DNA of 64,000 nucleotides from Prochlorococcus marinus str. MIT 0917 (GCF_027359575.1 NZ_CP114784.1:496001-560000); one strand, 5' to 3'; positions 41,490 to 48,068 are shown, counted from the first letter of the stretch. Made by a program: numbers and translations. Notes: generated from the letters alone by a model not told the origin.

Positions 41490-41752
41490 AGTTCAAACCT
41501 CTCATATCTATATCTCATCTTTGGGGTATCTTTCCAAATAGCAGCATCACAATTATTGCATCCCCAAGTTCGAGGCCAAGGAAGATCTGGAATACATCCA
41601 ACGCAATGAATATTTGGATTCTGGAAATCTTCCTGCGAGGGATAACCATAAATTGATTTTCTTACTGCTTTCTCACCACAACTAGGGCAGATAATTGGCT
41701 TCCTATCAGACCAATATCGGTTCTCTTCATTAGGGATCTTTGTTGTTTTCAT
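41486..41752 (-). CDS. Zinc-ribbon protein (88 aa)
   Basis: Start MKTTKIPNEENRYWSDRKPI. Cys pairs CPSCG, CVGC and CNNC (six Cys plus one His before CVGC) make one or two zinc ribbons; W/P-rich linker between them (DLPWPRTWG). Could bind nucleic acid or protein. Only four bases separate it from the upstream membrane gene. Confidence 0.7.
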   Translation of the reverse strand: MKTTKIPNEENRYWSDRKPIICPSCGEKAVRKSIYGYPSQEDFQNPNIHCVGCIPDLPWPRTWGCNNCDAAIWKDTPKMRYRYERFEL

Positions 41753-41756
41753 GCAA

Positions 41757-41945
41757 CTACTTTTTGCCCTTTCTCTTCTCACGCGCAAGTGCATCATTTT
41801 CAAGCGTTGTATTTATCAAACCTTGATAGTCTCCACCTGCTGAGGCAAGACCAAACATCACAACAAAACCTAGACCAGCAAAAATCGTCACAATCCAAGT
41901 ACCTGTTCCCATATTGAGTGGTATTGCAAATAAAGGACTAGGCAT
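41757..41945 (-). CDS. MPSPLFAIPLNMG family membrane protein (62 aa)
   Basis: Paralog of the 36.6-kb gene: same start, helix (WIVTIFAGLGFVVMFGLASA) and tail (GLINTTLENDALAREKRKGK). Part of the nine-gene unit. Confidence 0.75.
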   Translation of the reverse strand: MPSPLFAIPLNMGTGTWIVTIFAGLGFVVMFGLASAGGDYQGLINTTLENDALAREKRKGKK

Positions 41946-41991
41946 TCGAAAATCAATTACTAATAAAATCACCCTAATGAGTTTTGGATGT

Positions 41992-42216
41992 TTAACGGTT
42001 CCTTCTGTAAATAAAGAAATAAACAATCCAAAAGACAGCTAAGTAAATAAAGAAAACTGCTATTGGGTTTACCCCTGCCACCGATGCGAATTTCAGCCCT
42101 AAAGGTAGTGAGGCAAAAATCAAACCATATCCAAGCATGTGATTAAAAACTTCCCAGCTTCGGAAGTACCAAGACAGGGCAAATCCAATGAGAACTAAAA
42201 CTGCGAATATTGGCAT
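41992..42216 (-). CDS. Two- or three-helix membrane protein (74 aa)
   Basis: Hydrophobic throughout: MPIFAVLVLIGFALSWYFRS, MLGYGLIFASLPLGLKFASV, PIAVFFIYLAVFWIVYFFIY, basic tail. It begins directly after the stop of the exported protein. No paralog. Confidence 0.65.
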   Translation of the reverse strand: MPIFAVLVLIGFALSWYFRSWEVFNHMLGYGLIFASLPLGLKFASVAGVNPIAVFFIYLAVFWIVYFFIYRRNR

Positions 42217-42435
42217 CTATCTTTTTTCCTTTTTCATATCGTAATTAAATTTGGTAGAAACTTTGTTGCCTTGCCAAGAAAGAGTGCCTTGATACATGTC
42301 CTCACCTTGTAAATATCTAATTGCTTCATCCGACATTGGATCAGGTGAAGGTGCATCAGATATTTGTTCTGCTTGAACTGCAAAAGGACAGAAAAACAAA
42401 AGCAGACCAAGAACAAAAGCAAATAGTTTTTTTAT
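42217..42435 (-). CDS. Exported protein with apparent AUA start (72 aa)
   Basis: Aligned with the intact paralog at 35.9 kb (MTKIFTFVLGLLLFF), this gene reads IKKLFAFVLGLLLFFCPFAV: the initiator is ATA, directly behind the TAG of the previous gene. No ATG, GTG or TTG restores a signal peptide; the first TTG would remove most of it. Mature part EQISDAPSPDP, GEDMYQGTLSWQGNKVST. Either AUA is used or the gene is silenced. Confidence 0.55.
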   Translation of the reverse strand: MKKLFAFVLGLLLFFCPFAVQAEQISDAPSPDPMSDEAIRYLQGEDMYQGTLSWQGNKVSTKFNYDMKKEKR

Positions 42436-42552
42436 CTAATCCAACCTATCTGCATAATCTCTGAGAATTTCTGCAATAACATTTGGTGGGATTTCTTCTT
42501 GAGCGTCCTTGCAAAGATCAAAGAACTTATCCATGAACTCTTTCCTGGTCAT
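42436..42552 (-). CDS. Small acidic protein (38 aa)
   Basis: MTRKEFMDKFFDLCKDAQEE, IPPNVIAEILRDYADRLD. Helical, one Cys. The stop touches the next frame with no gap, and the start overlaps the upstream gene by 26 bases. Confidence 0.6.
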   Translation of the reverse strand: MTRKEFMDKFFDLCKDAQEEIPPNVIAEILRDYADRLD

Positions 42553-42625
42553 GTTCCTGAATGAGCCAAATTTTCTCTATTAAAGGATCAAACTCTCTTT
42601 TGTAGCTCTCGGCACTAATACTCAA
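42527..42625 (-). CDS. Small protein, TTG start (32 aa)
   Basis: Read from TTG as MSISAESYKREFDPLIEKIW then LIQEHDQERVHG. Composition is protein-like and no stop breaks it, but the start is weak and the overlap with the next gene long. Confidence 0.4.
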   Translation of the reverse strand: MSISAESYKREFDPLIEKIWLIQEHDQERVHG

Positions 42626-42637
42626 ATTTCATTGCAG

Positions 42638-42745
42638 CTACCAATCTGGATATTCTCCTTCAACTGGTTCTTCATAGAAATCTCCCTTTTTTATACCAGC
42701 AAAATATTCAGTTAAAAATTCTTCCTGGTTGGCTTGGTCTTCCAA
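42638..42745 (-). CDS. Small acidic protein ending EYPDW (35 aa)
   Basis: TTG start one base after the upstream TAA: MEDQANQEEFLTEYFAGIKK, then GDFYEEPVEGEYPDW. The decayed copy at 32.7 kb keeps the same sequence with a frameshift, evidence that it once was a gene. Acidic, soluble. Confidence 0.6.
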   Translation of the reverse strand: MEDQANQEEFLTEYFAGIKKGDFYEEPVEGEYPDW

Positions 42746-42746
42746 C

Positions 42747-42896
42747 TTAAGCGTCAGTTTCTTTTACTTGCTCAGTTTTTGTTTCTTGGCTTTTTTTGTC
42801 TTTTGAATAAGAGCAACCGCCTTCACCCCAACCCCAAGCAAGAGATGGGCCAGCAATAACTGAAAGAGCAAAAACAAATGAAATAACCTTTTTCAC
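42747..42896 (-). CDS. Exported small protein (49 aa)
   Basis: GTG start; signal peptide MKKVISFVFALSVIAGPSLA with cleavage after SLA. Mature 29 residues start WGWGEGGCSYSKDKKS: one Cys and a Lys/Thr/Gln-rich tail. First gene of a nine-gene chain. Broken copy at 32.5 kb. Confidence 0.7.
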   Translation of the reverse strand: MKKVISFVFALSVIAGPSLAWGWGEGGCSYSKDKKSQETKTEQVKETDA

Positions 42897-42946
42897 TTTG
42901 AACTTAAAAGTAGGTTCCATATCTTAAGAGCATTTTCATTGGTCCG

Positions 42947-43084
42947 TTAAATCCCTTTAATTCCTTTTTTAAGAAGACCACTATCAAGATCTTGAATAAC
43001 ATAAACATATCCAGAGCTGTCTGACTCAGAATCTTGCGACCAAGGATCATTTGAATCATGCCATACAGGATCTTTTACATTCAT
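42947..43084 (-). CDS. Small acidic protein (45 aa)
   Basis: Start at internal ATG: MNVKDPVWHDSNDPWSQDSE, SDSSGYVYVIQDLDSGLLKK. The longer frame upstream overlaps the secreted 134-aa gene and is less likely. Acidic/Trp-rich, soluble. Confidence 0.45.
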   Translation of the reverse strand: MNVKDPVWHDSNDPWSQDSESDSSGYVYVIQDLDSGLLKKGIKGI

Positions 43085-43128
43085 CAGAAATGTCTCCCAT
43101 AAGTTGCGAGAAAGAAAAGGCGCTTCAT

Positions 43129-43533
43129 CTAATTCCACCCGAAGCAATACTTTTCCCTTCTTTCTATTCTCTCCTCTTCTGTTCCTTCTGTCCCAACACA
43201 AGTCTTAAAGGCTTTGAGTATTAGTGAGTTCTTTTCTTCTACATCGAGTTTTCGATAGCTGCATACACTAGTGGTACTTGGAAAGTATTTGTATTTTTCG
43301 TCGGAGGCTTCTGGAAATAAATAAGTTATCGGCCATGAGTATTGATCTTCTCCATCTCCCTCTAATTTCAGTCCTCTACCAGACTTAGAAATTTCTACAA
43401 GGTGCTTAGGCTTGCCATCTTTACAACGAACTTCTATCCCATCCTGATAAGAGGGGTAGTAATAGATTCCAGCATTAACAGGTACAGTAATTCCAAATAT
43501 TAACGGTGCAAGTAGTAGGCATTTCATTCTCAT
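43129..43533 (-). CDS. Secreted protein (134 aa)
   Basis: Signal peptide MRMKCLLLAPLIFGITVPVNA. Mature part has four Cys (EVRCKDG, SVCSYRK, KTCVGTE, KYCFGW) compatible with two disulfides, and a strand-rich middle (KHLVEISKSGRGLKLEGDGE). It lies 8 bases downstream of the Gly-rich secreted protein pair. Family not recognised. Confidence 0.7.
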   Translation of the reverse strand: MRMKCLLLAPLIFGITVPVNAGIYYYPSYQDGIEVRCKDGKPKHLVEISKSGRGLKLEGDGEDQYSWPITYLFPEASDEKYKYFPSTTSVCSYRKLDVEEKNSLILKAFKTCVGTEGTEEERIERREKYCFGWN

Positions 43534-43541
43534 ACAGATAG

Positions 43542-44045
43542 CTATCCAGAAGATTTAACTTGTCCCATTTGCAAACCAGTGAATTTAATTAATTCTTTTT
43601 GATGCTTTTTTGCTGTTCTCTTATTTAAAAATCTAAAACTTTGAACGTAATTTGAACCATCATCTTTTTGCCCCATCACAGTAAAAAAGACATTTTTCCC
43701 TTTACCTAATCTTGATCCTAATTTCGCTCCACCTAAGATTCCACCAACCGCTACTACGGGGCATAATACTCCTCCTGACATTACGCATGCAACAGTACCC
43801 ATATATCCAGCTGTACTTACAGCAGCACCTCCAGCAACACCCAAAGCCAGGTTGTATTCATCTCCGCCTGTATACCATTGAATAATGTTATCTTTGTCGA
43901 TAAAGCCCTGAGGACCTTCTAACCCAGACTCATTAATAGTTATTTGACAATCCTTGTTATTGCAGAGTGCATCATAGGTGTCTGCAATCACGGCGGTAGG
44001 TGACAAAAGTCCAGCAGTCAGGGCAACAAATAAAAGGCGGCGCAT
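43542..44045 (-). CDS. Gly-rich secreted/membrane protein, tandem copy 2 (167 aa)
   Basis: Signal peptide MRRLLFVALTAGLLSPTAVI, then TYDALCNNKDCQITINESGL, a glycine-zipper-like hydrophobic centre (LALGVAGGAAVSTAGYMGTV, VGGILGGAKLGSRLG) and a basic C terminus (VMGQKDDGSNYVQSF... KKHQKELIKFTG). The zipper suggests membrane insertion or oligomer formation. About 560 bp, including the upstream bases, are tandemly duplicated. Confidence 0.75.
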   Translation of the reverse strand: MRRLLFVALTAGLLSPTAVIADTYDALCNNKDCQITINESGLEGPQGFIDKDNIIQWYTGGDEYNLALGVAGGAAVSTAGYMGTVACVMSGGVLCPVVAVGGILGGAKLGSRLGKGKNVFFTVMGQKDDGSNYVQSFRFLNKRTAKKHQKELIKFTGLQMGQVKSSG

Positions 44046-44133
44046 AAAATAAACGAGTCGAAGTCGTAGAACTTGTTGGTTCTCCCTTGCTATTCAATCA
44101 TTTATTTATTCAAAAAGCTCGTAATAATAGCTA

Positions 44134-44619
44134 TCAAGAAGATTTAACTTGTCCCATTTTTAAACCAGTCAGTTTAATTACTTCTTTTTGAAACTTCTTA
44201 GTTATTTTCTTATTTGGAAATCTAAAACTTTGAACGTAATTTGATCCATCTTCTTTTTGGCCCATAACAGTAAAAAAGTAATTATTTCCTTTGCCTAATA
44301 TTGAACCTACTTTGTTAGGACCAGCCACTCCAACAGCTACTGCTACAGGACAGAATACTCCTGTTAGACATGCTGCAGTTGCAGCAGCTAATGCAGCAGT
44401 TTCCCCCTTAACACCTCCAGCTGTTCCTAACGCAAGTTTGTATGAATGCCATTGAGTAATTTTTTCTTTGTCGATAAAGCCCTGAGGACCTTCTAACCCA
44501 GATTCATTAATAGTTATTTGACAATCCTTGTTATTGCAGAGTGCATCATAGGTGTCTGCAATCGCGGCGGTAGGTGACAAAAGTCCAGCAGTCAGAGCAA
44601 CAAATAAAAGGCGGCGCAT
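44134..44619 (-). CDS. Gly-rich secreted/membrane protein, tandem copy 1 (161 aa)
   Basis: Start MRRLLFVALTAGLLSPTAAI set by comparison with the neighbour. Same N-terminal 65 residues; the hydrophobic centre differs (GTAGGVKGETAALAAATAAC), and the C terminus is again alike (KKFQKEVIKLTGLKMGQVKS). Divergence is concentrated in the middle, as expected if that part interacts with something variable. Confidence 0.75.
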   Translation of the reverse strand: MRRLLFVALTAGLLSPTAAIADTYDALCNNKDCQITINESGLEGPQGFIDKEKITQWHSYKLALGTAGGVKGETAALAAATAACLTGVFCPVAVAVGVAGPNKVGSILGKGNNYFFTVMGQKEDGSNYVQSFRFPNKKITKKFQKEVIKLTGLKMGQVKSS

Positions 44620-44685
44620 AAAATAAACGAGTCGAAGTCGTAGGGCATGAGTCCTCACTCGACATAAAAGCACTCTTCCAAACTA

Positions 44686-44877
44686 ATGACATCTTTTACA
44701 TGCGTAATAGCATGGCTTTGTGCTGTGCTAATGATTCCACTAATGCTGTTTATCTGGGCATTGGATACCAAAAGAACAAGAATTAACAGATATAGAAGTT
44801 ACAGCTGGAGTTGGAAAAAGATTACTGATATTTATAGCGCAAATCCAACTACTCCTAGGAGGTTGGATTTGGCATGA
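44686..44877 (+). CDS. Membrane-anchored HTH-like protein (63 aa)
   Basis: One N-terminal helix (VIAWLCAVLMIPLMLFIWAL) and then a basic helix-turn-helix-like part: TKRTRINRYRSYSWSWKKIT, DIYSANPTTPRRLDLA. Relics at 37.1 and 48.4 kb read KKIAGIYxVSPTTARRWS, a better HTH; here the recognition helix is altered (PTTPRRL). A DNA-binding peptide tied to the membrane would be unusual. Could also be partly decayed. Confidence 0.6.
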   Translation: MTSFTCVIAWLCAVLMIPLMLFIWALDTKRTRINRYRSYSWSWKKITDIYSANPTTPRRLDLA

Positions 44878-44941
44878 AGCCTCTTGACTTGTATTAAGAA
44901 TTTCTTATTGTTCTTCTATACTTCTTTCTGATTTTTAAAGG

Positions 44942-45163
44942 ATGACTTTTGCAACTACATATAGCTATAGCGATAGAAGTATTTTTGATCTAAAGACTTT
45001 ATTAGCAGCAATTAGATTTATTATTGTTAATTCTATTTTGGCCTTTATTTTATTATTTCTTACTGTTGAGGAATTTGAATGGGCAATATTTTCATCTAGA
45101 AAAGGAATTACAGATAAGGTTATTGACGAAACATCATGGAATATCAAAACATTAACTTATTAG
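44942..45163 (+). CDS. Possible membrane protein (73 aa)
   Basis: MTFATTYSYSDRSIFDLKTL, helix IIVNSILAFILLFLTV, polar tail. An opposing frame of similar length exists. No paralog, no clear ribosome site. Confidence 0.4.
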   Translation: MTFATTYSYSDRSIFDLKTLLAAIRFIIVNSILAFILLFLTVEEFEWAIFSSRKGITDKVIDETSWNIKTLTY

Positions 45164-45195
45164 AAGTTACGGGTAAGCTTGAAAACTAGGCAAAG

Positions 45196-45327
45196 TTAGA
45201 GTTTCACCAAGTAGGAAATAAACCAAGCGGCAAAAATAATTTTTCCCAAAATGAGATATGGAACAAACTTAAAAGCCTTCTTTTCGAATGCTGCTTTGTC
45301 AAATGCTGGTTTATCAGTTGAAGTCAT
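45196..45327 (-). CDS. Single-helix peptide, cassette copy 2 (43 aa)
   Basis: MTSTDKPAFDKAAFEKKAFK, FVPYLILGKIIFAAWFISYL. Same as the 38.2-kb copy except for residues 2-3. Overlaps the upstream gene by 14 bases. Confidence 0.7.
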   Translation of the reverse strand: MTSTDKPAFDKAAFEKKAFKFVPYLILGKIIFAAWFISYLVKL

Positions 45328-45448
45328 GAGAAAGAAGTAACTGAATTTCTAGCGGGGTTAAATCACTATTTTCTATTCCCCAAAGCTCACCTTTGTCTGA
45401 AGCTTCAAGGATAGATTCGTAAAAATCAGGTGAGAATTTTGAAGGCAT
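45314..45448 (-). CDS. Small soluble protein, cassette copy 2 (44 aa)
   Basis: MPSKFSPDFYESILEASDKG, ELWGIENSDLTPLEIQLLL. Five conservative differences from the 38.3-kb copy, all in frame, so both are maintained as proteins. Confidence 0.75.
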   Translation of the reverse strand: MPSKFSPDFYESILEASDKGELWGIENSDLTPLEIQLLLSHDFN

Positions 45449-45456
45449 TGTTCTAA

Positions 45457-45567
45457 TTAAACGATTACGAAAGAAGCAACATCAAATGAACCTGATGCAA
45501 GTAAAAGCGCAGGGATACAAAAAAGAGCTAGGAACTTAGCTGCTGAAGAATTATTGATTGAAGTCAT
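45457..45567 (-). CDS. NLPALLLLAG-family peptide, cassette copy 2 (36 aa)
   Basis: MTSINNSSAAKFLALFCIPA, LLLASGSFDVASFVIV, identical to the 38.5-kb protein. First gene of the cassette behind the GAAC-box promoter. Confidence 0.8.
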   Translation of the reverse strand: MTSINNSSAAKFLALFCIPALLLASGSFDVASFVIV

Positions 45568-45632
45568 GGCAGGGAGAGGGTTGAAAATTTTCGGTGATAC
45601 AGGGGTTGAACATTCCATCCACCGATGTGATA

Positions 45633-45688
45633 AATATAAAAAGTTCTATTGAAGTAATGATGTTCGGTTGGAGTAGTGCTTCCCTACT
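45633..45688 (-). promoter_or_regulatory. Conserved GAAC-box promoter, copy 4
   Basis: Minus strand GCACTACTCCAACCGAAC, 23 nt, TATATT. Differs from copy 3 by one base in the box; position relative to the gene is the same. Confidence 0.7.
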
Positions 45689-45740
45689 CCCTACAAGCCA
45701 AAAGAAGGAGTAGACCAAAGATGTAGCAAGAGGAGGTCTT

Positions 45741-45893
45741 ATGAGACTATTCACTCCCTTCACTATTCCTCAAAAGGAAAACTGCGACCTTTGCAGAATT
45801 GAAAAGAATAAGAAAAAAGCAGTTAAGAATCCATTTTTAGATAACCTTTTTGAAAACCTTTACAGGCAAAGATTTGATTTCGTTTTTGACTGA
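45741..45893 (+). CDS. CDLC protein, cassette copy 2 (50 aa)
   Basis: MRLFTPFTIPQKENCDLCRI, then LDNLFENLYRQRFDFVFD. Strong AGGAGG site. Its tail overlaps the frame leading into the cupin-like gene. The first copy at 38.7 kb stops earlier, and its lost tail is still visible as DNA at 39.0 kb (TTTACAGGGATAGATTTGAT). Confidence 0.65.
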   Translation: MRLFTPFTIPQKENCDLCRIEKNKKKAVKNPFLDNLFENLYRQRFDFVFD

Positions 45894-45924
45894 CCTTGAA
45901 AACAACAGTAAAGGAGGAGTTGCA

Positions 45925-46452
45925 ATGCGTTTAAATTTTGTTCCTACTCACGTTTTCCGTGAAACACCTCAAGTCTCGTTCTTCGATGCAGGAGTAAAAG
46001 GATGTAATGGCTCTGATGTTGTCATTCATCACGGCAATGCAATCTCACCACCAGATGATGGAGATTTTGAACAGTATTACGTACATCGACATCAAATTGA
46101 TCACAATTTAGTCATTGAAGGTAGTCGTATTTTTACGTTGATCAATCCTGAATGGGATGAACCTCATCATATTATTTATTTAAATCGTGCCATGGGCGCA
46201 CTTCAAATTCCTATCGGAACATATCATCGATCAATCTCTAATAAAGAAGGAAGTATTGTTCTAAACCAAGCCGTAAGAGATGAAAAATTTAATCCTGAAA
46301 ATGAATTTATACCAGTTAGTTTAAGAGAAAGAAAAGATCTACAAGAAGCTCAAAAGAAAAATCCTGTTTACTGGGTTTGGGAAAAAGAACAGATTAAAAG
46401 AATGAAGTTAGATCCAATTCAATCTAAGGAAAAAGTTTTAAATAAACTTTAG
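45925..46452 (+). CDS. Cupin-like protein (175 aa)
   Basis: ATG chosen because AAGGAGG lies seven bases upstream; an in-frame TTG 25 codons earlier overlaps the CDLC gene. Core: VIHHGNAISPPDDG, YVHRHQIDHNLVIEGSRIFT, HHIIYLNRAMGALQIPIGTY, a double-stranded beta-helix look with HRHQxDH as possible metal ligands. C terminus basic and helical. I infer a cupin; substrate unknown. Confidence 0.65.
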   Translation: MRLNFVPTHVFRETPQVSFFDAGVKGCNGSDVVIHHGNAISPPDDGDFEQYYVHRHQIDHNLVIEGSRIFTLINPEWDEPHHIIYLNRAMGALQIPIGTYHRSISNKEGSIVLNQAVRDEKFNPENEFIPVSLRERKDLQEAQKKNPVYWVWEKEQIKRMKLDPIQSKEKVLNKL

Positions 46453-46546
46453 GGAAATCTAAGAGCAAATTTAAAATCCAAGATAAGTTCAACACCTATG
46501 AAAGAGATTAACCTTCGTTGATAGCTAATTACCATCTAAACAACTG

Positions 46547-46570
46547 GGGCTGACTAAATCAGCCCTTTTT
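46547..46570 (+). terminator. Intrinsic terminator
   Basis: Perfect GGGCTGA CTAAA TCAGCCC hairpin followed by five T. It ends the CDLC/cupin-like unit. Confidence 0.85.
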
Positions 46571-46733
46571 ATATGACTATTCTGCAGATTTGCTCATTAA
46601 TACAATTTTAAAACCAGTACTTTCCAATCAGAATATCTCCAGTTCTAGTTGCTCATCGTCTTCCGAAGCAATAAAAAAAGCCCCTTCTGTAATGACTGAG
46701 AAGAGGCCTTTTTACTAAATTTGACAGTTAGGA

Positions 46734-46859
46734 TTAAACAATTCCTGGGATGATCCAGCCTGTTATTCCGTAGTTAATGACTGCAGCAAAGAAGCCCATC
46801 ATCGCAAGGCGACCATTCATTTGCTCTGCTGTTTTCCAGTAATTCGTTTCTTTATTCAT
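46734..46859 (-). CDS. hli: High-light-inducible protein (41 aa)
   Basis: MNKETNYWKTAEQMNGRLAM, ending GWIIPGIV; same protein as the last gene of hli operon 1. Last gene of operon 2, one-base TAATG overlap with its neighbour. An imperfect hairpin with an A/T-rich base at 46.67-46.72 kb probably terminates the operon. Confidence 0.9.
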   Translation of the reverse strand: MNKETNYWKTAEQMNGRLAMMGFFAAVINYGITGWIIPGIV

Positions 46860-47005
46860 TACACAAAACCTGGAATGATTTGACCGGTTGTTAGGTATGC
46901 GCCAATGAGAGCTAAACAGCCAACAGAAGCAGCTAGACCATTGAGTCGTTCAGCAAACAATTTGCCTTCTTCTAATCTTGGCGTTTCAGTGGTTTGACTT
47001 TTCAT
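46859..47005 (-). CDS. hli: High-light-inducible protein (48 aa)
   Basis: Start MKSQTTETPRLEEGKLFAER. Hli core ERLNGLAASVGCLALIGAYL and TTGQIIPGFV. NGR is NGL here. The counterpart in operon 1 has NGY. TAATG overlap on both sides. Confidence 0.9.
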   Translation of the reverse strand: MKSQTTETPRLEEGKLFAERLNGLAASVGCLALIGAYLTTGQIIPGFV

Positions 47006-47151
47006 TAAACGAAACCTGGGATGATTTGACCTGTTGTTGCATATGCACCGACTAGAGCGATGCAACCAAATAATGCTGCATAGCCGTTAAGTCTTTCTGC
47101 AGTTACCTTTTCAGGATCAATGTTTCTGTTGTTGTTGTTTTGAGTAGTCAT
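47005..47151 (-). CDS. hli: High-light-inducible protein (48 aa)
   Basis: MTTQNNNNRNIDPEKVTAER, LNGYAALFGCIALVGAYATT, GQIIPGFV. It has no counterpart in operon 1, so operon 2 gained it or operon 1 lost it. It is most like its downstream neighbour, pointing to tandem duplication. Confidence 0.9.
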   Translation of the reverse strand: MTTQNNNNRNIDPEKVTAERLNGYAALFGCIALVGAYATTGQIIPGFV

Positions 47152-47270
47152 TAAACGACACCTGGGATTAGTTGACCGGTTGTTAGGTAGATACCTGTTA
47201 ATAGAACGAATGCCATCATGGCTGGTCTGCCGATGCTTCTTTCTAGGATTGTTTTGTTAGATGGTTGCAT
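47151..47270 (-). CDS. hli: High-light-inducible protein (39 aa)
   Basis: MQPSNKTILERSIGRPAMMA, LTTGQLIPGVV: identical to the 39-aa Hli of operon 1, with almost identical DNA, a sign of recent exchange between the two operons. Confidence 0.9.
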   Translation of the reverse strand: MQPSNKTILERSIGRPAMMAFVLLTGIYLTTGQLIPGVV

Positions 47271-47281
47271 GATTAATTGTT

Positions 47282-47389
47282 TTAAAAGATTCCAGGAATG
47301 ATTTGACCTGTTGTTGCGTATGCACCGAAGGCTGCAACGAAGCCAAGCATTGCTGCCCAACCGTTAAACTTTTCTGCTTCTGGAGTCAT
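47282..47389 (-). CDS. hli: High-light-inducible protein, short form (35 aa)
   Basis: MTPEAEKFNGWAAMLGFVAA, FGAYATTGQIIPGIF. First gene of operon 2. It lacks the long N terminus that the first gene of operon 1 has, while the upstream leader is shared. Confidence 0.9.
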   Translation of the reverse strand: MTPEAEKFNGWAAMLGFVAAFGAYATTGQIIPGIF

Positions 47390-47578
47390 TACTGGAATTG
47401 CGTTTGTGTAAGTGAAGTTAAATTATTAATTTTTCAAACGAAAGATACGGTTGGGTACGGCTTCTTCTAATCCTTAACAGCTATAAGCCTCAAACACTAA
47501 CTACAGCAACTCATTAGAGAGATATTTATAAAATGATTAGATCTATTGATAACCCTCATAAGTATAAATAGCCCGAAC
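47390..47578 (-). promoter_or_regulatory. Conserved leader/promoter of hli operon 2
   Basis: Matches 10713-10910: TTATACTTAT, CTCTAATGAGTTGCTGTA and the coding-like GLEEAVPNRIFRLKN, which ends in a stop here but stays open in operon 1. It lies back to back with the plus-strand GAAC-box promoter. Confidence 0.55.
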
Positions 47579-47630
47579 TGGTTAGCCCTACTTCAACCGT
47601 CCTACAGGAATTGAGAGCTTCTTTTATATT
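47579..47630 (+). promoter_or_regulatory. Conserved GAAC-box promoter, copy 5
   Basis: GGTTAGCCCTACTTCAACCG (the GAAC end is TCC here), 22 nt, TATATT. It drives the 36-aa and 54-aa membrane peptides and is divergent to hli operon 2. Confidence 0.6.
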
Positions 47631-47671
47631 TCACTCATCTTTAAATCCAAACCAGAACCGAACTTTTAGTC

Positions 47672-47782
47672 ATGCTTGCAATCAACAAAACCACTGCTGC
47701 AAAACTAATCGTTCTCTGGAATCTTCCTGCACTACTTTTGTTAGCTGGTGCTTATGAAGTTGGTACTACCCTATTTGCTTAA
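47672..47782 (+). CDS. NLPALLLLAG-family membrane peptide (36 aa)
   Basis: MLAINKTTAAKLIVLWNLPA, LLLLAGAYEVGTTLFA. One helix, basic N terminus. Six bases separate it from the next peptide gene. A near copy is at 20.8 kb. Confidence 0.8.
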   Translation: MLAINKTTAAKLIVLWNLPALLLLAGAYEVGTTLFA

Positions 47783-47788
47783 CTCACA

Positions 47789-47953
47789 ATGACATCATCT
47801 GATAACAGCCCAAAGAATTGGTCTGAGTGGAACAACACAAAGCATTTCACTGATTATTCAAGAGATTCAGGAACAGGCAAATTTGTTCGCTATACGATCG
47901 CTGCATTGCTTTTCGTTCCTATTGGTTTTCTTGCTTATATGACTACTATTTGA
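47789..47953 (+). CDS. NWxxWNxxKHF family membrane protein (54 aa)
   Basis: MTSSDNSPKNWSEWNNTKHF, DYSRDSGTGKFVRYTIAALL, FVPIGFLAYMTTI. Polar aromatic head and one helix. Paralog at 3.7 kb, broken copy at 21.0 kb. Second gene of the unit. Confidence 0.8.
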   Translation: MTSSDNSPKNWSEWNNTKHFTDYSRDSGTGKFVRYTIAALLFVPIGFLAYMTTI

Positions 47954-48068
47954 TAACTAATGATTTCAACGATCAATATTAGAAATAACAACAGAAAAGC
48001 AATAGCTGAATCTAGCGTTAAAGCTAGTATCTGATAGAAAGCTCAAATATAAAAAGTTCTACTGAAAA

